A DNA stretch of 64,000 nucleotides from Pseudomonas sp. NBRC 111124 (GTDB lineage Bacteria > Pseudomonadota > Gammaproteobacteria > Pseudomonadales > Pseudomonadaceae). The notes under the pieces are model-generated. The model was not told the origin of the DNA. It was given only the letters and a program-made list of their open reading frames with translations, and ran no database searches. Location: assembly GCF_001320245.1 (NCBI RefSeq), contig NZ_BCBA01000065.1, positions 1 to 64,000 of the forward strand. Reading direction: 5' to 3'. A program made the position numbers and the translations under genes. Each line of letters begins with the position of its first letter. Within the stretch, counting starts at the first letter, position 1. Positions 25,343 to 33,495 of the stretch are shown in pieces.

Positions 25343-26152
25343 ATGTCCAACAGCAACATTGGCAACAAGCAACCTTCCCTGCGCAAACCCGTCGTCCTGA
25401 TGACCATGGGCAGCCAAGAGCGCAAAGGCCATGACTATCAGGTCATGACCCACAAATACATCACCCCGCTGGTCGACTTCGCCGATTGCGTCCCGGTCCT
25501 GGTGCCCACCTGCTGTGGCATCGAAGACCTCGAGACCTATCTGGACATGGCCGACGGCGTGTACCTGACCGGTGCCGGCAGCAACATCGACCCGACCCTG
25601 TACGGTCAGGAGAACGAAACGCCGGGCAAGGGCCAGGACAAGAACCGCGACCTGTTCGACATCCCGCTGGTCAAGGCGGCGCTCAAGCGCGGCCTGCCCA
25701 TCTTCGGCATCTGCCGTGGCATGCAGGAAATCAACGTTGCCCTGGGCGGCGACATCTACCAGAAGGTTTACGCCGAGCCTGGCTTCAACGACCACCGGGA
25801 AAACCCGGAAGATCCGGTCGATGTGCAGTACGCCCAGGTGCATGGCGTGAAGATCAAGGCGGGCAGCTGGCTGCGTGAAACCCTGGGCACCGACGAGATC
25901 CGCGTGAACTCGTTGCACGGCCAGGGCCTGCGCAACCTCGGTGCCGGCATCGAGCCGATCGCCGTCGCCGAAGACGGCCTGGTCGAGGCGATCCACGCTC
26001 CGAGCCTCTCGCCTTTCCTGTTTGCCGTGCAGTGGCACCCGGAATGGCAGGCGGCGAAGAACCCTGATTCGATCAAGATCTTCCAGGCCTTCGGCGATGC
26101 CTGCCGCGCCCAGGTGCGCAAAAGCCAGATCAAGCGCCAACAGGCCGCCTGA
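25343..26152 (+). CDS. Class I glutamine amidotransferase-like hydrolase (peptidase C26, PuuD-like)
   Basis: A 269-residue protein of the gamma-glutamyl hydrolase/PuuD group. The nucleophile cysteine is in FGICRGMQEINVALGG and the His-Glu pair is in AVQWHPEW, so the catalytic triad is complete. E. coli PuuD releases GABA from gamma-glutamyl-GABA in putrescine breakdown. The substrate here is probably a gamma-glutamyl amine or amino acid, but is not shown. There is no glutaminase partner domain. AAGGTG precedes the ATG. It stands alone after the lysine importer; a link with lysine or polyamine breakdown is only suggested by position. Confidence 0.82.
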   Translation: MSNSNIGNKQPSLRKPVVLMTMGSQERKGHDYQVMTHKYITPLVDFADCVPVLVPTCCGIEDLETYLDMADGVYLTGAGSNIDPTLYGQENETPGKGQDKNRDLFDIPLVKAALKRGLPIFGICRGMQEINVALGGDIYQKVYAEPGFNDHRENPEDPVDVQYAQVHGVKIKAGSWLRETLGTDEIRVNSLHGQGLRNLGAGIEPIAVAEDGLVEAIHAPSLSPFLFAVQWHPEWQAAKNPDSIKIFQAFGDACRAQVRKSQIKRQQAA

Positions 26153-26178
26153 TACTCGGTTTCAGCTTCGTTAGCTTT

Positions 26179-26299
26179 GATCGCGGGGCGGCGCAAGGTC
26201 GCCCCCGCTTCCCCGGTCACCCTCTGCTGGTCCCAGAACACTTCCCGTGGAAGCGGGCGGCGGGCTTGTGCCTGTCTCCGCGATCGTTTTTTTCTTTTC
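26179..26299 (+). terminator. Long structured 3' region with T-tract (terminator or small RNA)
   Basis: GATCGCGG at 26179-26186 pairs perfectly with CCGCGATC at 26278-26285, which is followed by GTTTTTTTCTTTT. Nested inside, CCCGCTTCC (26204-26212) pairs with GGAAGCGGG (26249-26257) and the helix extends through CGCC/GGCG with one bulge. The T-tract on the plus strand suggests transcription ends here, 130-150 bp after the amidotransferase stop. A ~100-nt loop closed by an end-to-end stem is longer than a normal terminator and would fit a small RNA or a 3'UTR-derived RNA. Confidence 0.5.
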
Positions 26300-26377
26300 C
26301 CCTTTAGAGATACGATGACTGTTAGGGAATAACCTGAACTCCAGGTTGCCCTTCAAGTCTTCTGCTGCCTGCTCTGG

Positions 26378-26465
26378 CCTCTTCGCGGGTGAACCCGCTC
26401 CCACAAGTACTACGCACTCTTCAGACTTGGCGCTATCCCTGTGGGAGGGGTTTCACCCGCGAAAG
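26378..26465. repeat. REP inverted pair (family B)
   Basis: Arms CCTCTTCGCGGGTGAACCCG with CTCCCACA (from 26378) and CTGTGGGAGGGGTTTCACCC with GCGAA (to 26463) face each other across a ~36-bp centre. The centre as well as the arms closely matches the pair at 32424-32527, at the other end of the galactarate gene block. The remainder of the 460-bp gap (26300-26377, 26466-26542) shows no gene. Confidence 0.8.
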
Positions 26466-26542
26466 CGATCGGCCCAAGCATTTCTCCCTCCCTCTAACAC
26501 GGCGCACAAAAAATTATGCAAGGAGGACTAGTCATCGCACAG

Positions 26543-26555
26543 GTTGTACGATAAC
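26543..26555 (+). promoter_or_regulatory. Candidate GntR operator upstream of kdgD
   Basis: GTTGTACGATAAC lies 57 bp before the kdgD start. It differs at one position from the motif at 33336-33348 upstream of the cluster's GntR gene, and is an imperfect palindrome (GTTnTnnnAnAAC). FadR-subfamily GntR proteins bind short palindromes of the TnGTnnnACnA type, which this approximates. Confidence 0.6.
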
Positions 26556-26612
26556 TTACCTCCACCGCAAAACAACACCCTACACCCCAAGCGCCACAGG
26601 ATGCCTACAACA

Positions 26613-27524
26613 ATGAATCCACAAGAACTGAAATCCATCCTCTCCCACGGCCTGCTGTCTTTCCCGGTCACCGACTTCAATGCCCAGGGCGACTTCAACC
26701 AGGCTGGCTACATCAAGCGCCTGGAGTGGCTCGCCCCATATGGCGCCAGTGCGCTGTTCGCCGCCGGTGGCACCGGTGAGTTCTTCTCCCTGGCCGCCAG
26801 CGAATACAGCCAGGTAATCAAGACCGCCGTCGACACCTGCGCCACGTCGGTGCCCATCCTCGCCGGGGTTGGCGGCTCCACCCGCCAGGCGATCGAATAC
26901 GCCCAGGAAGCCGAGCGCCTGGGCGCCAAGGGCCTGCTGCTGCTGCCGCACTACCTCACCGAAGCCAGCCAGGACGGTGTTGCCGCCCACGTCGAAGCGG
27001 TGTGCAAATCGGTCAACATCGGTGTGGTGGTGTACAACCGCAACGTCTGCCGCCTGAACGCCAACCTGCTGGAGCAACTGGCCGAGCGCTGCCCGAACCT
27101 GATCGGCTACAAGGACGGCCTGGGTGACATCGAGCTGATGGTGTCGATCCGTCGCCGCATGGGTGACCGCTTCAGCTACCTGGGTGGTTTGCCGACCGCC
27201 GAAGTGTATGCTGCGGCCTACAAGGCACTGGGTGTACCGGTTTACTCGTCGGCGGTGTTCAACTTCATCCCGAAGACCGCGATGGACTTCTACCACGCCA
27301 TCGCGCGTGACGATCACGCCACCGTGGCCAAGATCATCGACGATTTCTTCCTGCCGTACCTGGACATCCGCAACCGCAAGGCCGGCTACGCCGTGAGCAT
27401 CGTCAAGGCCGGCGCCAAGATCGCCGGTTACGACGCAGGTCCCGTGCGTACCCCGCTGACCGACCTGACCGCCGAAGAGTACGAAATGCTCGCAGCGCTG
27501 ATGGACAAGATGGGTCCGCAATAA
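26613..27524 (+). CDS. kdgD: 5-dehydro-4-deoxyglucarate dehydratase KdgD
   Basis: A 303-residue TIM-barrel enzyme of the dihydrodipicolinate synthase superfamily. It decarboxylates and dehydrates 5-keto-4-deoxy-D-glucarate to 2,5-dioxopentanoate (2-ketoglutarate semialdehyde). Visible family features: AAGGTGEFFSL (substrate loop, near 47-57), VVVYNRNV with the catalytic tyrosine, and IGYKDGLGD with the Schiff-base lysine. The start at 26613 follows ACAGGA; an in-frame ATG at 26601 would add four residues. It is the first gene of the galactarate/glucarate block and follows the candidate GntR operator. Confidence 0.93.
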   Translation: MNPQELKSILSHGLLSFPVTDFNAQGDFNQAGYIKRLEWLAPYGASALFAAGGTGEFFSLAASEYSQVIKTAVDTCATSVPILAGVGGSTRQAIEYAQEAERLGAKGLLLLPHYLTEASQDGVAAHVEAVCKSVNIGVVVYNRNVCRLNANLLEQLAERCPNLIGYKDGLGDIELMVSIRRRMGDRFSYLGGLPTAEVYAAAYKALGVPVYSSAVFNFIPKTAMDFYHAIARDDHATVAKIIDDFFLPYLDIRNRKAGYAVSIVKAGAKIAGYDAGPVRTPLTDLTAEEYEMLAALMDKMGPQ

Positions 27525-27627
27525 GCGCACCCCGCGGCCTGCCAATGCCGCCACCGGAGTGGGCCTGCCCCGCTCCGGCTACAAGACGTGAGCCCGCACA
27601 AAAATAACTAGTGGGAGAATTACCAGC

Positions 27628-28992
27628 ATGCAAGCGACTAAAAAGACGCATGTGCGCTACCTGATCCTGTTCATGCTGTTTCTGGTGACCACGATCAACT
27701 ACGCAGACCGAGCAACCATTGCCATCGCAGGCTCCAGCCTGCAGAAAGACCTCGGCATCGACGCCGTTACCCTTGGTTATATTTTCTCCGCCTTCGGATG
27801 GGCTTACGTGGCCGGGCAGATCCCCGGTGGCTGGCTGCTGGACCGCTTCGGCTCGAAGAATGTCTACGCCTTCAGCATCTTCACCTGGTCGCTGTTCACC
27901 CTGCTGCAGGGCTTTGTCGGTGGCCTGCCGGTGGCCTGGGCGGTGGTGACCCTGTTCACCCTGCGCTTCCTGGTCGGCTTCGCCGAAGCCCCGTCGTTCC
28001 CGGGCAACGCCCGTATCGTCGCGGCCTGGTTCCCGACCCAGGAACGTGGCACCGCCTCGGCGATTTTCAACTCGGCGCAGTACTTCGCCACTGCACTGTT
28101 CGCCCCGATCATGGGCTGGATCGTGTTCAGCTTCGGCTGGGAGCATGTGTTCGTTGTCATGGGCGCACTGGGTATCGTGTTCTCCATGGTGTGGCTGAAG
28201 ACCATCCACAACCCGCGCCAGCACCCGCGCATCAGCCAACGCGAACTCGAGCACATCGAGCAGAACGGCGGCCTGGTCGACATGGACCAGAAGCGTGGCA
28301 ACGACGGCCCGAAATGGGGCTACATCAAGCAACTGCTGACCAGCCGCATGCTACTGGGCGTTTACCTGGGCCAGTACTGCATCAACGCCATCACCTACTT
28401 CTTCCTCACCTGGTTCCCGGTGTACCTGGTGCAGGAACGGGGCATGACCATCCTCAAGGCCGGTTTCATCGCCTCGCTGCCAGCAGTGTGCGGCTTCATC
28501 GGTGGTGTACTCGGTGGGGTGATCTCGGACTGGCTGCTGCGCCGCGGCAACTCGCTGACCTTCTCGCGCAAGCTGCCGATCGTCTGCGGCCTGTTGCTGT
28601 CGACCACCATGGTCTTCTGCAACTATGTCGACGCCGAATGGATGGTGGTCGGTTTCATGACCCTGGCCTTCTTCGGCAAAGGCATCGGCGCGCTGGGCTG
28701 GGCCGTGGTGGCAGACACCTCACCCAAGCAGATCGCCGGGTTGTCCGGTGGCCTGTTCAACACCTTCGGCAACATCGCCTCGATCACCACGCCCATTGTC
28801 ATCGGCTACATCATCAGCGCCACCGGCTCGTTCAAATGGGCCCTGGTGTACGTAGGTGCCAACGCCCTGGTGGCAGTGTTCAGCTACCTGGTGATCGTCG
28901 GCCCGATCAAACGTATCGAGCTGCGCGAAGACGCCCCAAAGCCACAACCTGAGCCAGCCGCCAACGGTGAACTGGCCAGCTCGCGGCACTGA
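27628..28992 (+). CDS. MFS permease for glucarate/galactarate (anion:cation symporter family)
   Basis: A 454-residue major facilitator protein with twelve predicted helices. The N-terminal signature TTINYADRATIAIAGSSL is typical of the GudP/GarP and ExuT group of acid-sugar:proton symporters, and GWLLDRFGSKNVY is motif A between helices 2 and 3. It lies between kdgD and garD, so uptake of D-galactarate and/or D-glucarate is the likely job; gudP or garP would be the name, but sequence alone does not choose. GTGGGAG precedes the ATG. A hairpin with one G-U pair at 27554-27578 lies in the gap after kdgD. Confidence 0.88.
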   Translation: MQATKKTHVRYLILFMLFLVTTINYADRATIAIAGSSLQKDLGIDAVTLGYIFSAFGWAYVAGQIPGGWLLDRFGSKNVYAFSIFTWSLFTLLQGFVGGLPVAWAVVTLFTLRFLVGFAEAPSFPGNARIVAAWFPTQERGTASAIFNSAQYFATALFAPIMGWIVFSFGWEHVFVVMGALGIVFSMVWLKTIHNPRQHPRISQRELEHIEQNGGLVDMDQKRGNDGPKWGYIKQLLTSRMLLGVYLGQYCINAITYFFLTWFPVYLVQERGMTILKAGFIASLPAVCGFIGGVLGGVISDWLLRRGNSLTFSRKLPIVCGLLLSTTMVFCNYVDAEWMVVGFMTLAFFGKGIGALGWAVVADTSPKQIAGLSGGLFNTFGNIASITTPIVIGYIISATGSFKWALVYVGANALVAVFSYLVIVGPIKRIELREDAPKPQPEPAANGELASSRH

Positions 28993-29071
28993 GTGAACAC
29001 GCCCGCACCGGCCTGAGCCTGCGCGGGCGGATGTACAAAAAGCCTGAGAACCTGACAAGTAGGGCCCAAAC

Positions 29072-30625
29072 ATGCAGTTGATCGAACATTCCGACTCGCC
29101 CCGCTACGTCCGCCTGCACGAAGACGACAATGTCGTGGTGGTGGTCAACGACGGTGGCCTGGGCGAAGGCGCCCGTTTCGCCGATGGCCTGACCTTGGTC
29201 GAAGGCGTGCCACAGAGCCACAAGGTGGCCACCGTGCTGATCGCCAAGGGCGAGCCGGTGCGCCGCTACGGGCAGATCATCGGTTATGCGCTGGAAGACC
29301 TGCGCCAGGGCAGCTGGGTGCAGGAAAGCCAGCTGGCCATGCCGGCCGCCCCCGCGCTGGACAGCCTGCCGCGCTGCGATGCGGTGCCCGATGCCCTGCC
29401 ACCGCTGGACGGTTTCACCTTCGAAGGCTACCGCAACGCCGACGGCACCGTCGGCACCCGCAACATCCTCGGCATCACCACCACCGTGCAATGCGTGACC
29501 GGCGTGCTGGAGCACGCGGTCAAGCGTATCCGCAGCGAACTGCTGCCCAAATACCCCAACGTCGATGATGTAGTCGCCCTCACCCACAGCTACGGCTGCG
29601 GTGTGGCGATCAACGCCCGTGACGCCTATATCCCGATCCGCACCGTGCGCAACCTGGCGCGCAACCCCAACCTGGGTGGCGAAGCGCTGGTGATCAGCCT
29701 GGGTTGCGAAAAGCTCCAGGCCGGCCAGGTGATGCACGACAACGACCCATCGGTGGACCTCAGCGAGCCTTGGCTGTATCGCCTGCAGGACGCCAGCCTC
29801 GGCTTCGGTGAAATGATCGAGCAGATCATGAGCCTGGCCGAAACCCGCCTGAAGAAGCTCGACCAGCGCCGCCGCGAAACCGTGCCGGCCAGCGAGCTGA
29901 TCCTCGGCATGCAGTGCGGCGGCAGTGACGCGTTCTCCGGCATCACCGCCAACCCGGCACTGGGCTACGCCGCCGACCTGCTGGTGCGCGCCGGCGCCAC
30001 CGTGCTGTTCTCGGAAGTGACCGAAGTGCGCGATGCCATCTACATGCTCACCTCCCGTGCCGAAAGCCAGGACGTCGCCGATGCCCTGGTGCGCGAGATG
30101 GACTGGTACGACCGCTACCTGCAGCAAGGTGCGGCAGACCGCAGCGCCAACACCACGCCGGGCAACAAGAAAGGCGGCCTGTCGAACATCGTCGAGAAGT
30201 CCCTCGGTTCGATCGTCAAGTCTGGCAGCGGCGCTATTCAGGGCGTGCTCGGCCCGGGCGAGCGGGTCAACCGCAAAGGCCTGATCTTCTGTGCCACACC
30301 GGCCAGCGACTTCGTCTGCGGCACCCTGCAACTGGCCGCCGGCATGAACCTGCACGTGTTCACCACCGGCCGCGGCACGCCGTATGGCCTGGCCATGGCA
30401 CCGGTGGTCAAGGTCTGCACCCGTACCGAGCTGGCCCAGCGCTGGCCGGACCTGATCGACATCGACGCCGGGCGCATCGCCAGTGGCCGTTCGACCATCG
30501 AAGCGCTGGGCTGGGAGCTGTTCCACTACTACCTGGACGTGGCCAGCGGCCGCAAGCAGACCTGGGCCGAACAGCACCGCCTGCACAACGACATCACCCT
30601 GTTCAATCCGGCACCGATTACCTGA
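29072..30625 (+). CDS. garD: Galactarate dehydratase GarD
   Basis: A 517-residue enzyme of the UxaA/GarD family, which dehydrates meso-galactarate to 5-keto-4-deoxy-D-glucarate, the substrate of KdgD. Order of parts: N-terminal SAF-like domain (residues ~5-95), a linker, then the catalytic region beginning GYRNADGTVGTRNILGI. THSYGCGVAINARD and GMQCGGSDAFSGITANPA hold family-conserved cysteine and histidine residues, and ATPASDFVCGT is near the C-terminal region. Length fits E. coli GarD (523). No glucarate dehydratase gene (gudD) lies in the window, so glucarate use would need one elsewhere. Confidence 0.92.
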   Translation: MQLIEHSDSPRYVRLHEDDNVVVVVNDGGLGEGARFADGLTLVEGVPQSHKVATVLIAKGEPVRRYGQIIGYALEDLRQGSWVQESQLAMPAAPALDSLPRCDAVPDALPPLDGFTFEGYRNADGTVGTRNILGITTTVQCVTGVLEHAVKRIRSELLPKYPNVDDVVALTHSYGCGVAINARDAYIPIRTVRNLARNPNLGGEALVISLGCEKLQAGQVMHDNDPSVDLSEPWLYRLQDASLGFGEMIEQIMSLAETRLKKLDQRRRETVPASELILGMQCGGSDAFSGITANPALGYAADLLVRAGATVLFSEVTEVRDAIYMLTSRAESQDVADALVREMDWYDRYLQQGAADRSANTTPGNKKGGLSNIVEKSLGSIVKSGSGAIQGVLGPGERVNRKGLIFCATPASDFVCGTLQLAAGMNLHVFTTGRGTPYGLAMAPVVKVCTRTELAQRWPDLIDIDAGRIASGRSTIEALGWELFHYYLDVASGRKQTWAEQHRLHNDITLFNPAPIT

Positions 30626-30645
30626 TGGCAAGGCTTGCGCGCTTT

Positions 30646-30736
30646 CCCTGTGGGAGCGGGCGTGCCCGCGAAGCAGCCAACGCGGTGCATGGCACCGGCT
30701 TCGCCGGTGTTCGCGGGCTTGCCCGCTCCCACAGGG
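30646..30736. repeat. REP inverted pair (family B) between garD and the dehydrogenase gene
   Basis: CCCTGTGGGAGCGGGCGTG with CCCGCGAA (30646-30672) faces TTCGCGGGCTTGCCCGCTCC with CACAGGG (30710-30736). The centre contains a further small stem (ACCGGC/GCCGGT). It separates garD from the last cistron of the block and may lower or uncouple its expression. Confidence 0.8.
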
Positions 30737-30790
30737 GCAAGCAAGCCCGGCAGTCACGGTTTTTCCTTCACCTATCTACAGGAGCACCCC

Positions 30791-32371
30791 ATGCCTGAGA
30801 TCCTCGGCCATAACTTCATCGCCGGCCAGCGCAGCGCCGCTGGCGCGCAACGCCTGCAGAGCCTGGACGCCACCACCGGCGAGGCCCTGCCGTACAGCTT
30901 TGCCCAAGCTACCGAAAACGAAGTGGACCAGGCCGCCAAGGCTGCCGCCGCCGCGTTCGTCGAATTCCGCAACCTGAAACCTGCACGCCGCGCCGAGTTC
31001 CTCGACGCCATCGCTGCCGAACTGGATGAACTGGACGACGCCTTCGTCGCCATCGTCTGCCGTGAAACCGCCCTGCCCGCCGCCCGTATCCAGGGCGAGC
31101 GCGGCCGCACCAGCGGGCAGATGCGCCTGTTCGCCCAGGTGCTGCGCCGTGGTGATTTCCTCGGTGCGCGCATCGACCTGGCCCTGCCCGAGCGCCAGCC
31201 GCTGCCACGCGTGGACCTGCGCCAGATGCGCATCGGCGTCGGCCCGGTCGCCGTATTCGGTGCCAGCAACTTCCCGCTGGCCTTCTCCACCGCCGGTGGT
31301 GACACCGCCGCCGCCCTGGCCGCCGGTTGCCCGGTGGTGTTCAAGGCGCACAGCGGCCACATGGCTACCGCCGACCTGGTCGGCTGCGCCATCCAGCGCG
31401 CCGCCGAGCGCACCGGCATGCCCAAGGGCGTGTTCAACATGGTCTTCGGCGCTGGCGTCGGCGAGCCGCTGGTCAAGCACCCAGCCATCCAGGCCGTAGG
31501 CTTCACCGGTTCGCTCAAGGGCGGCGACGCCCTGTGCCGCATGGCAGCCGAGCGCCCACAACCGATCCCGGTGTTCGCCGAGATGTCCAGCATCAACCCA
31601 GTGATCATCCTGCCGGGCGCCCTGGCCAAGCGTGGCGAGGCCATCGCCCGTGAACTGGCCGGTTCCGTGTGCATGGGTGCCGGGCAGTTCTGCACCAACC
31701 CGGGTCTGGTCATCGGCCTGCAGTCACCGCAGTACAGTCAGTTGCTCATCGACCTCGGCCAGCACTTGGACCAGCAAGCCGGGCAGACCATGCTCAACGC
31801 CGGTGGCCTGCGCAGCTATGTCGGCGGCCTGGAACACCTGCACGCCCACGCCGGTATCGAGCACCTGGCCGGCCAGGCCCAGGAAGGCAGCCAGGCCCGT
31901 GCCCAGCTGTTCAAGGCCGATGCCCGCCTGCTGGTCGAGGCCGACCCGCTGCTGCAGGAAGAAGTGTTCGGCCCGACCACCGTGGCGGTCGAGGTCAAGG
32001 ACAACGGGCAGCTGCGTGAAGCCTTGCTTGGGTTGCGTGGCCAGCTGACCGCGACCCTGATCGGCGAGCCGGAGGACTTCGAGGCCTTCGCATGGCTAGT
32101 ACCGCTGCTGGAAGAGAAAGTCGGCCGCATCCTGGTCAATGGTTACCCGACCGGGGTGGAAGTGTGCGAGGCGATGGTCCACGGCGGGCCTTACCCGGCT
32201 ACGTCCGATGCCCGCGGCACCTCGGTCGGCACCTTGGCCATCGACCGCTTCCTGCGCCCGGTGTGCTACCAGAACTACCCGCAGGCACTGCTGCCGGAGG
32301 CACTGCGTGATGGCAACCCGCTGGGGCTGCGTCGCTTGGTCAACGGGCAGTGGAGTGAAGGCGCTATCTGA
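30791..32371 (+). CDS. 2-ketoglutarate semialdehyde dehydrogenase
   Basis: A 526-residue aldehyde dehydrogenase that oxidises 2,5-dioxopentanoate to 2-oxoglutarate with NAD(P), the last step of the galactarate/glucarate route. GPVAVFGASNFPLAFS is the nucleotide-binding entry, VGFTGSLKGG the Rossmann turn, FAEMSSINPV holds the general-base glutamate and MGAGQFCTNPG the catalytic cysteine. Its length and the extended C-terminal half place it with KGSADH types II/III rather than with short ALDHs. CAGGAG precedes the ATG at 30791; the longer reading frame runs into the REP and is rejected. A clear terminator follows. Confidence 0.92.
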   Translation: MPEILGHNFIAGQRSAAGAQRLQSLDATTGEALPYSFAQATENEVDQAAKAAAAAFVEFRNLKPARRAEFLDAIAAELDELDDAFVAIVCRETALPAARIQGERGRTSGQMRLFAQVLRRGDFLGARIDLALPERQPLPRVDLRQMRIGVGPVAVFGASNFPLAFSTAGGDTAAALAAGCPVVFKAHSGHMATADLVGCAIQRAAERTGMPKGVFNMVFGAGVGEPLVKHPAIQAVGFTGSLKGGDALCRMAAERPQPIPVFAEMSSINPVIILPGALAKRGEAIARELAGSVCMGAGQFCTNPGLVIGLQSPQYSQLLIDLGQHLDQQAGQTMLNAGGLRSYVGGLEHLHAHAGIEHLAGQAQEGSQARAQLFKADARLLVEADPLLQEEVFGPTTVAVEVKDNGQLREALLGLRGQLTATLIGEPEDFEAFAWLVPLLEEKVGRILVNGYPTGVEVCEAMVHGGPYPATSDARGTSVGTLAIDRFLRPVCYQNYPQALLPEALRDGNPLGLRRLVNGQWSEGAI

Positions 32372-32387
32372 GTGGCCTGAAACAGGA

Positions 32388-32416
32388 AAGCCCCGCATTT
32401 GCGGGGCTTTTCTTTA
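32388..32416 (+). terminator. Rho-independent terminator of the galactarate block
   Basis: AAGCCCCGC, a 4-nt loop and GCGGGGCTT (32389-32410), followed by TTTCTTT on the plus strand. It begins 17 bp after the dehydrogenase stop. Confidence 0.92.
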
Positions 32417-32423
32417 TCGCCTG

Positions 32424-32527
32424 TCCTGGCTTCTTTGCGGGTGAACCCACTCCCACAAGTACTGCACAGCCTTCAGGCTTGGTGCTATCCCTGTGGGAGC
32501 GGGTTCACCCGCGAATGGGCAAGGACA
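32424..32527. repeat. REP inverted pair (family B), near-duplicate of 26378-26465
   Basis: Arms TTTGCGGGTGAACCCACTCC (with flanking TCCTGG) and CTGTGGGAGCGGGTTCACCC (with GCGAA and flanking AAGGA). The central ~36 bp, which are not palindromic, match the pair at 26378-26465 at most positions, so the two are copies of one composite element. It lies between the convergent dehydrogenase and GntR genes. Confidence 0.8.
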
Positions 32528-32540
32528 GGTTATGGACGAC

Positions 32541-33290
32541 TCAGGCCCCTTGGGCCTCGGCCTCTTCATGAGCCTGGCGCAGTCGCTCGCGGCTGTTGCT
32601 CAGGTGCATGCGCATGGCCATCTTCGCCCCTTCGCTATCGCGCCGGGCGATGGCTTCGTAGATGGCTTCATGCTCGTGCATCAGCCGGCTCATGTAATGC
32701 GCCTGGTCATCATGGGCCAACCGCGCCGAATTCAACCGGGTACGCGGAATGATGCTGGTCCCCAGGTGGTTGATGATATCGGCGAAATAATGGTTGCCGC
32801 TGGCCTGGGCAATGCGCAGGTGGAACTGGAAGTCCGCCGACACCGCGTCAGTGGCATGTGCAGCCCCCTCGTTGAGTTCGTCCAGCGCCGCACGCATGCC
32901 AGCCAGCTCGTCGTCACTGCGCCGTTGCGCTGCCAGGCCGGCCGACTCGATTTCCAGGGCGATGCGCAGCTCCAGCACCGCCAGCACCTCGCGCAACGTG
33001 ACCACGGTCGCCGGGTCGATACGGAAGCCTCCGGTCGCCGGTGCATCCAGCACGAAGGTACCGATGCCATGGCGCGTCTCGACCTGCCCGGCCGCTTGCA
33101 GCCGGGAGATCGCCTCACGCACCACGGTGCGGCTGACGCCCTCCTCGGCCATGATCTGCGATTCGGTCGGCAGCTTCTCGCCGCGCTTGATCTGGCCGCT
33201 GCGGATGCGCTCGGTCAGCACCGTGACCAGTTCCTGGGCCAGACTGCGCGGCTTGCGCCGGGTCCTTGCCTGTACCTGCTGCTCTGTCAT
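32541..33290 (-). CDS. GntR/FadR-family regulator of the galactarate block
   Basis: A 249-residue regulator. The N-terminal winged helix (residues ~15-80) includes KRGEKLPTESQIMAEEGVSRTVVREAISRL minus its ends, and HGIGTFVLD as the wing. The C-terminal part is an all-helical FCD domain with metal-binding type residues in FQFHLRIAQASGNHYF and MHEHEAIYEAI. Proteins of this type control uronate and aldarate genes and respond to a sugar acid. The start at 33290 follows CAGGG; the longer reading from 33323 lacks a ribosome site. Candidate operators lie upstream of this gene and upstream of kdgD, which suggests self-regulation and control of the block. Confidence 0.87.
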   Translation of the reverse strand: MTEQQVQARTRRKPRSLAQELVTVLTERIRSGQIKRGEKLPTESQIMAEEGVSRTVVREAISRLQAAGQVETRHGIGTFVLDAPATGGFRIDPATVVTLREVLAVLELRIALEIESAGLAAQRRSDDELAGMRAALDELNEGAAHATDAVSADFQFHLRIAQASGNHYFADIINHLGTSIIPRTRLNSARLAHDDQAHYMSRLMHEHEAIYEAIARRDSEGAKMAMRMHLSNSRERLRQAHEEAEAQGA

Positions 33291-33335
33291 GCCCTGTATT
33301 TCACCTTGAAAGACAGCCGTCATGATAGCGCATGA

Positions 33336-33348
33336 GTTGTACGATCAC
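33336..33348 (-). promoter_or_regulatory. Candidate GntR operator upstream of the GntR gene
   Basis: GTTGTACGATCAC, 46 bp upstream of the gntR start at 33290. It matches 12 of 13 bases of the site before kdgD (26543-26555). A partial copy (GTTGTACG) follows at 33423-33430. Confidence 0.6.
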
Positions 33349-33495
33349 ATACACCCGACGCGGTATTTCATCAAAGCACTGCGCCAGGTGCACGCCCAAG
33401 ATCACGGGCATTGCTCAGGTGTGTTGTACGCGGTGAACTCGCCCCCAGCACTGATAAACTGCCCATTGGTGCATTTGACGGGGCTGACGGAAGGC

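Noticed and set aside
28907..30757. A 616-residue minus-strand reading frame over garD
   Set aside because: Antisense shadow; GarD motifs are continuous on the plus strand.
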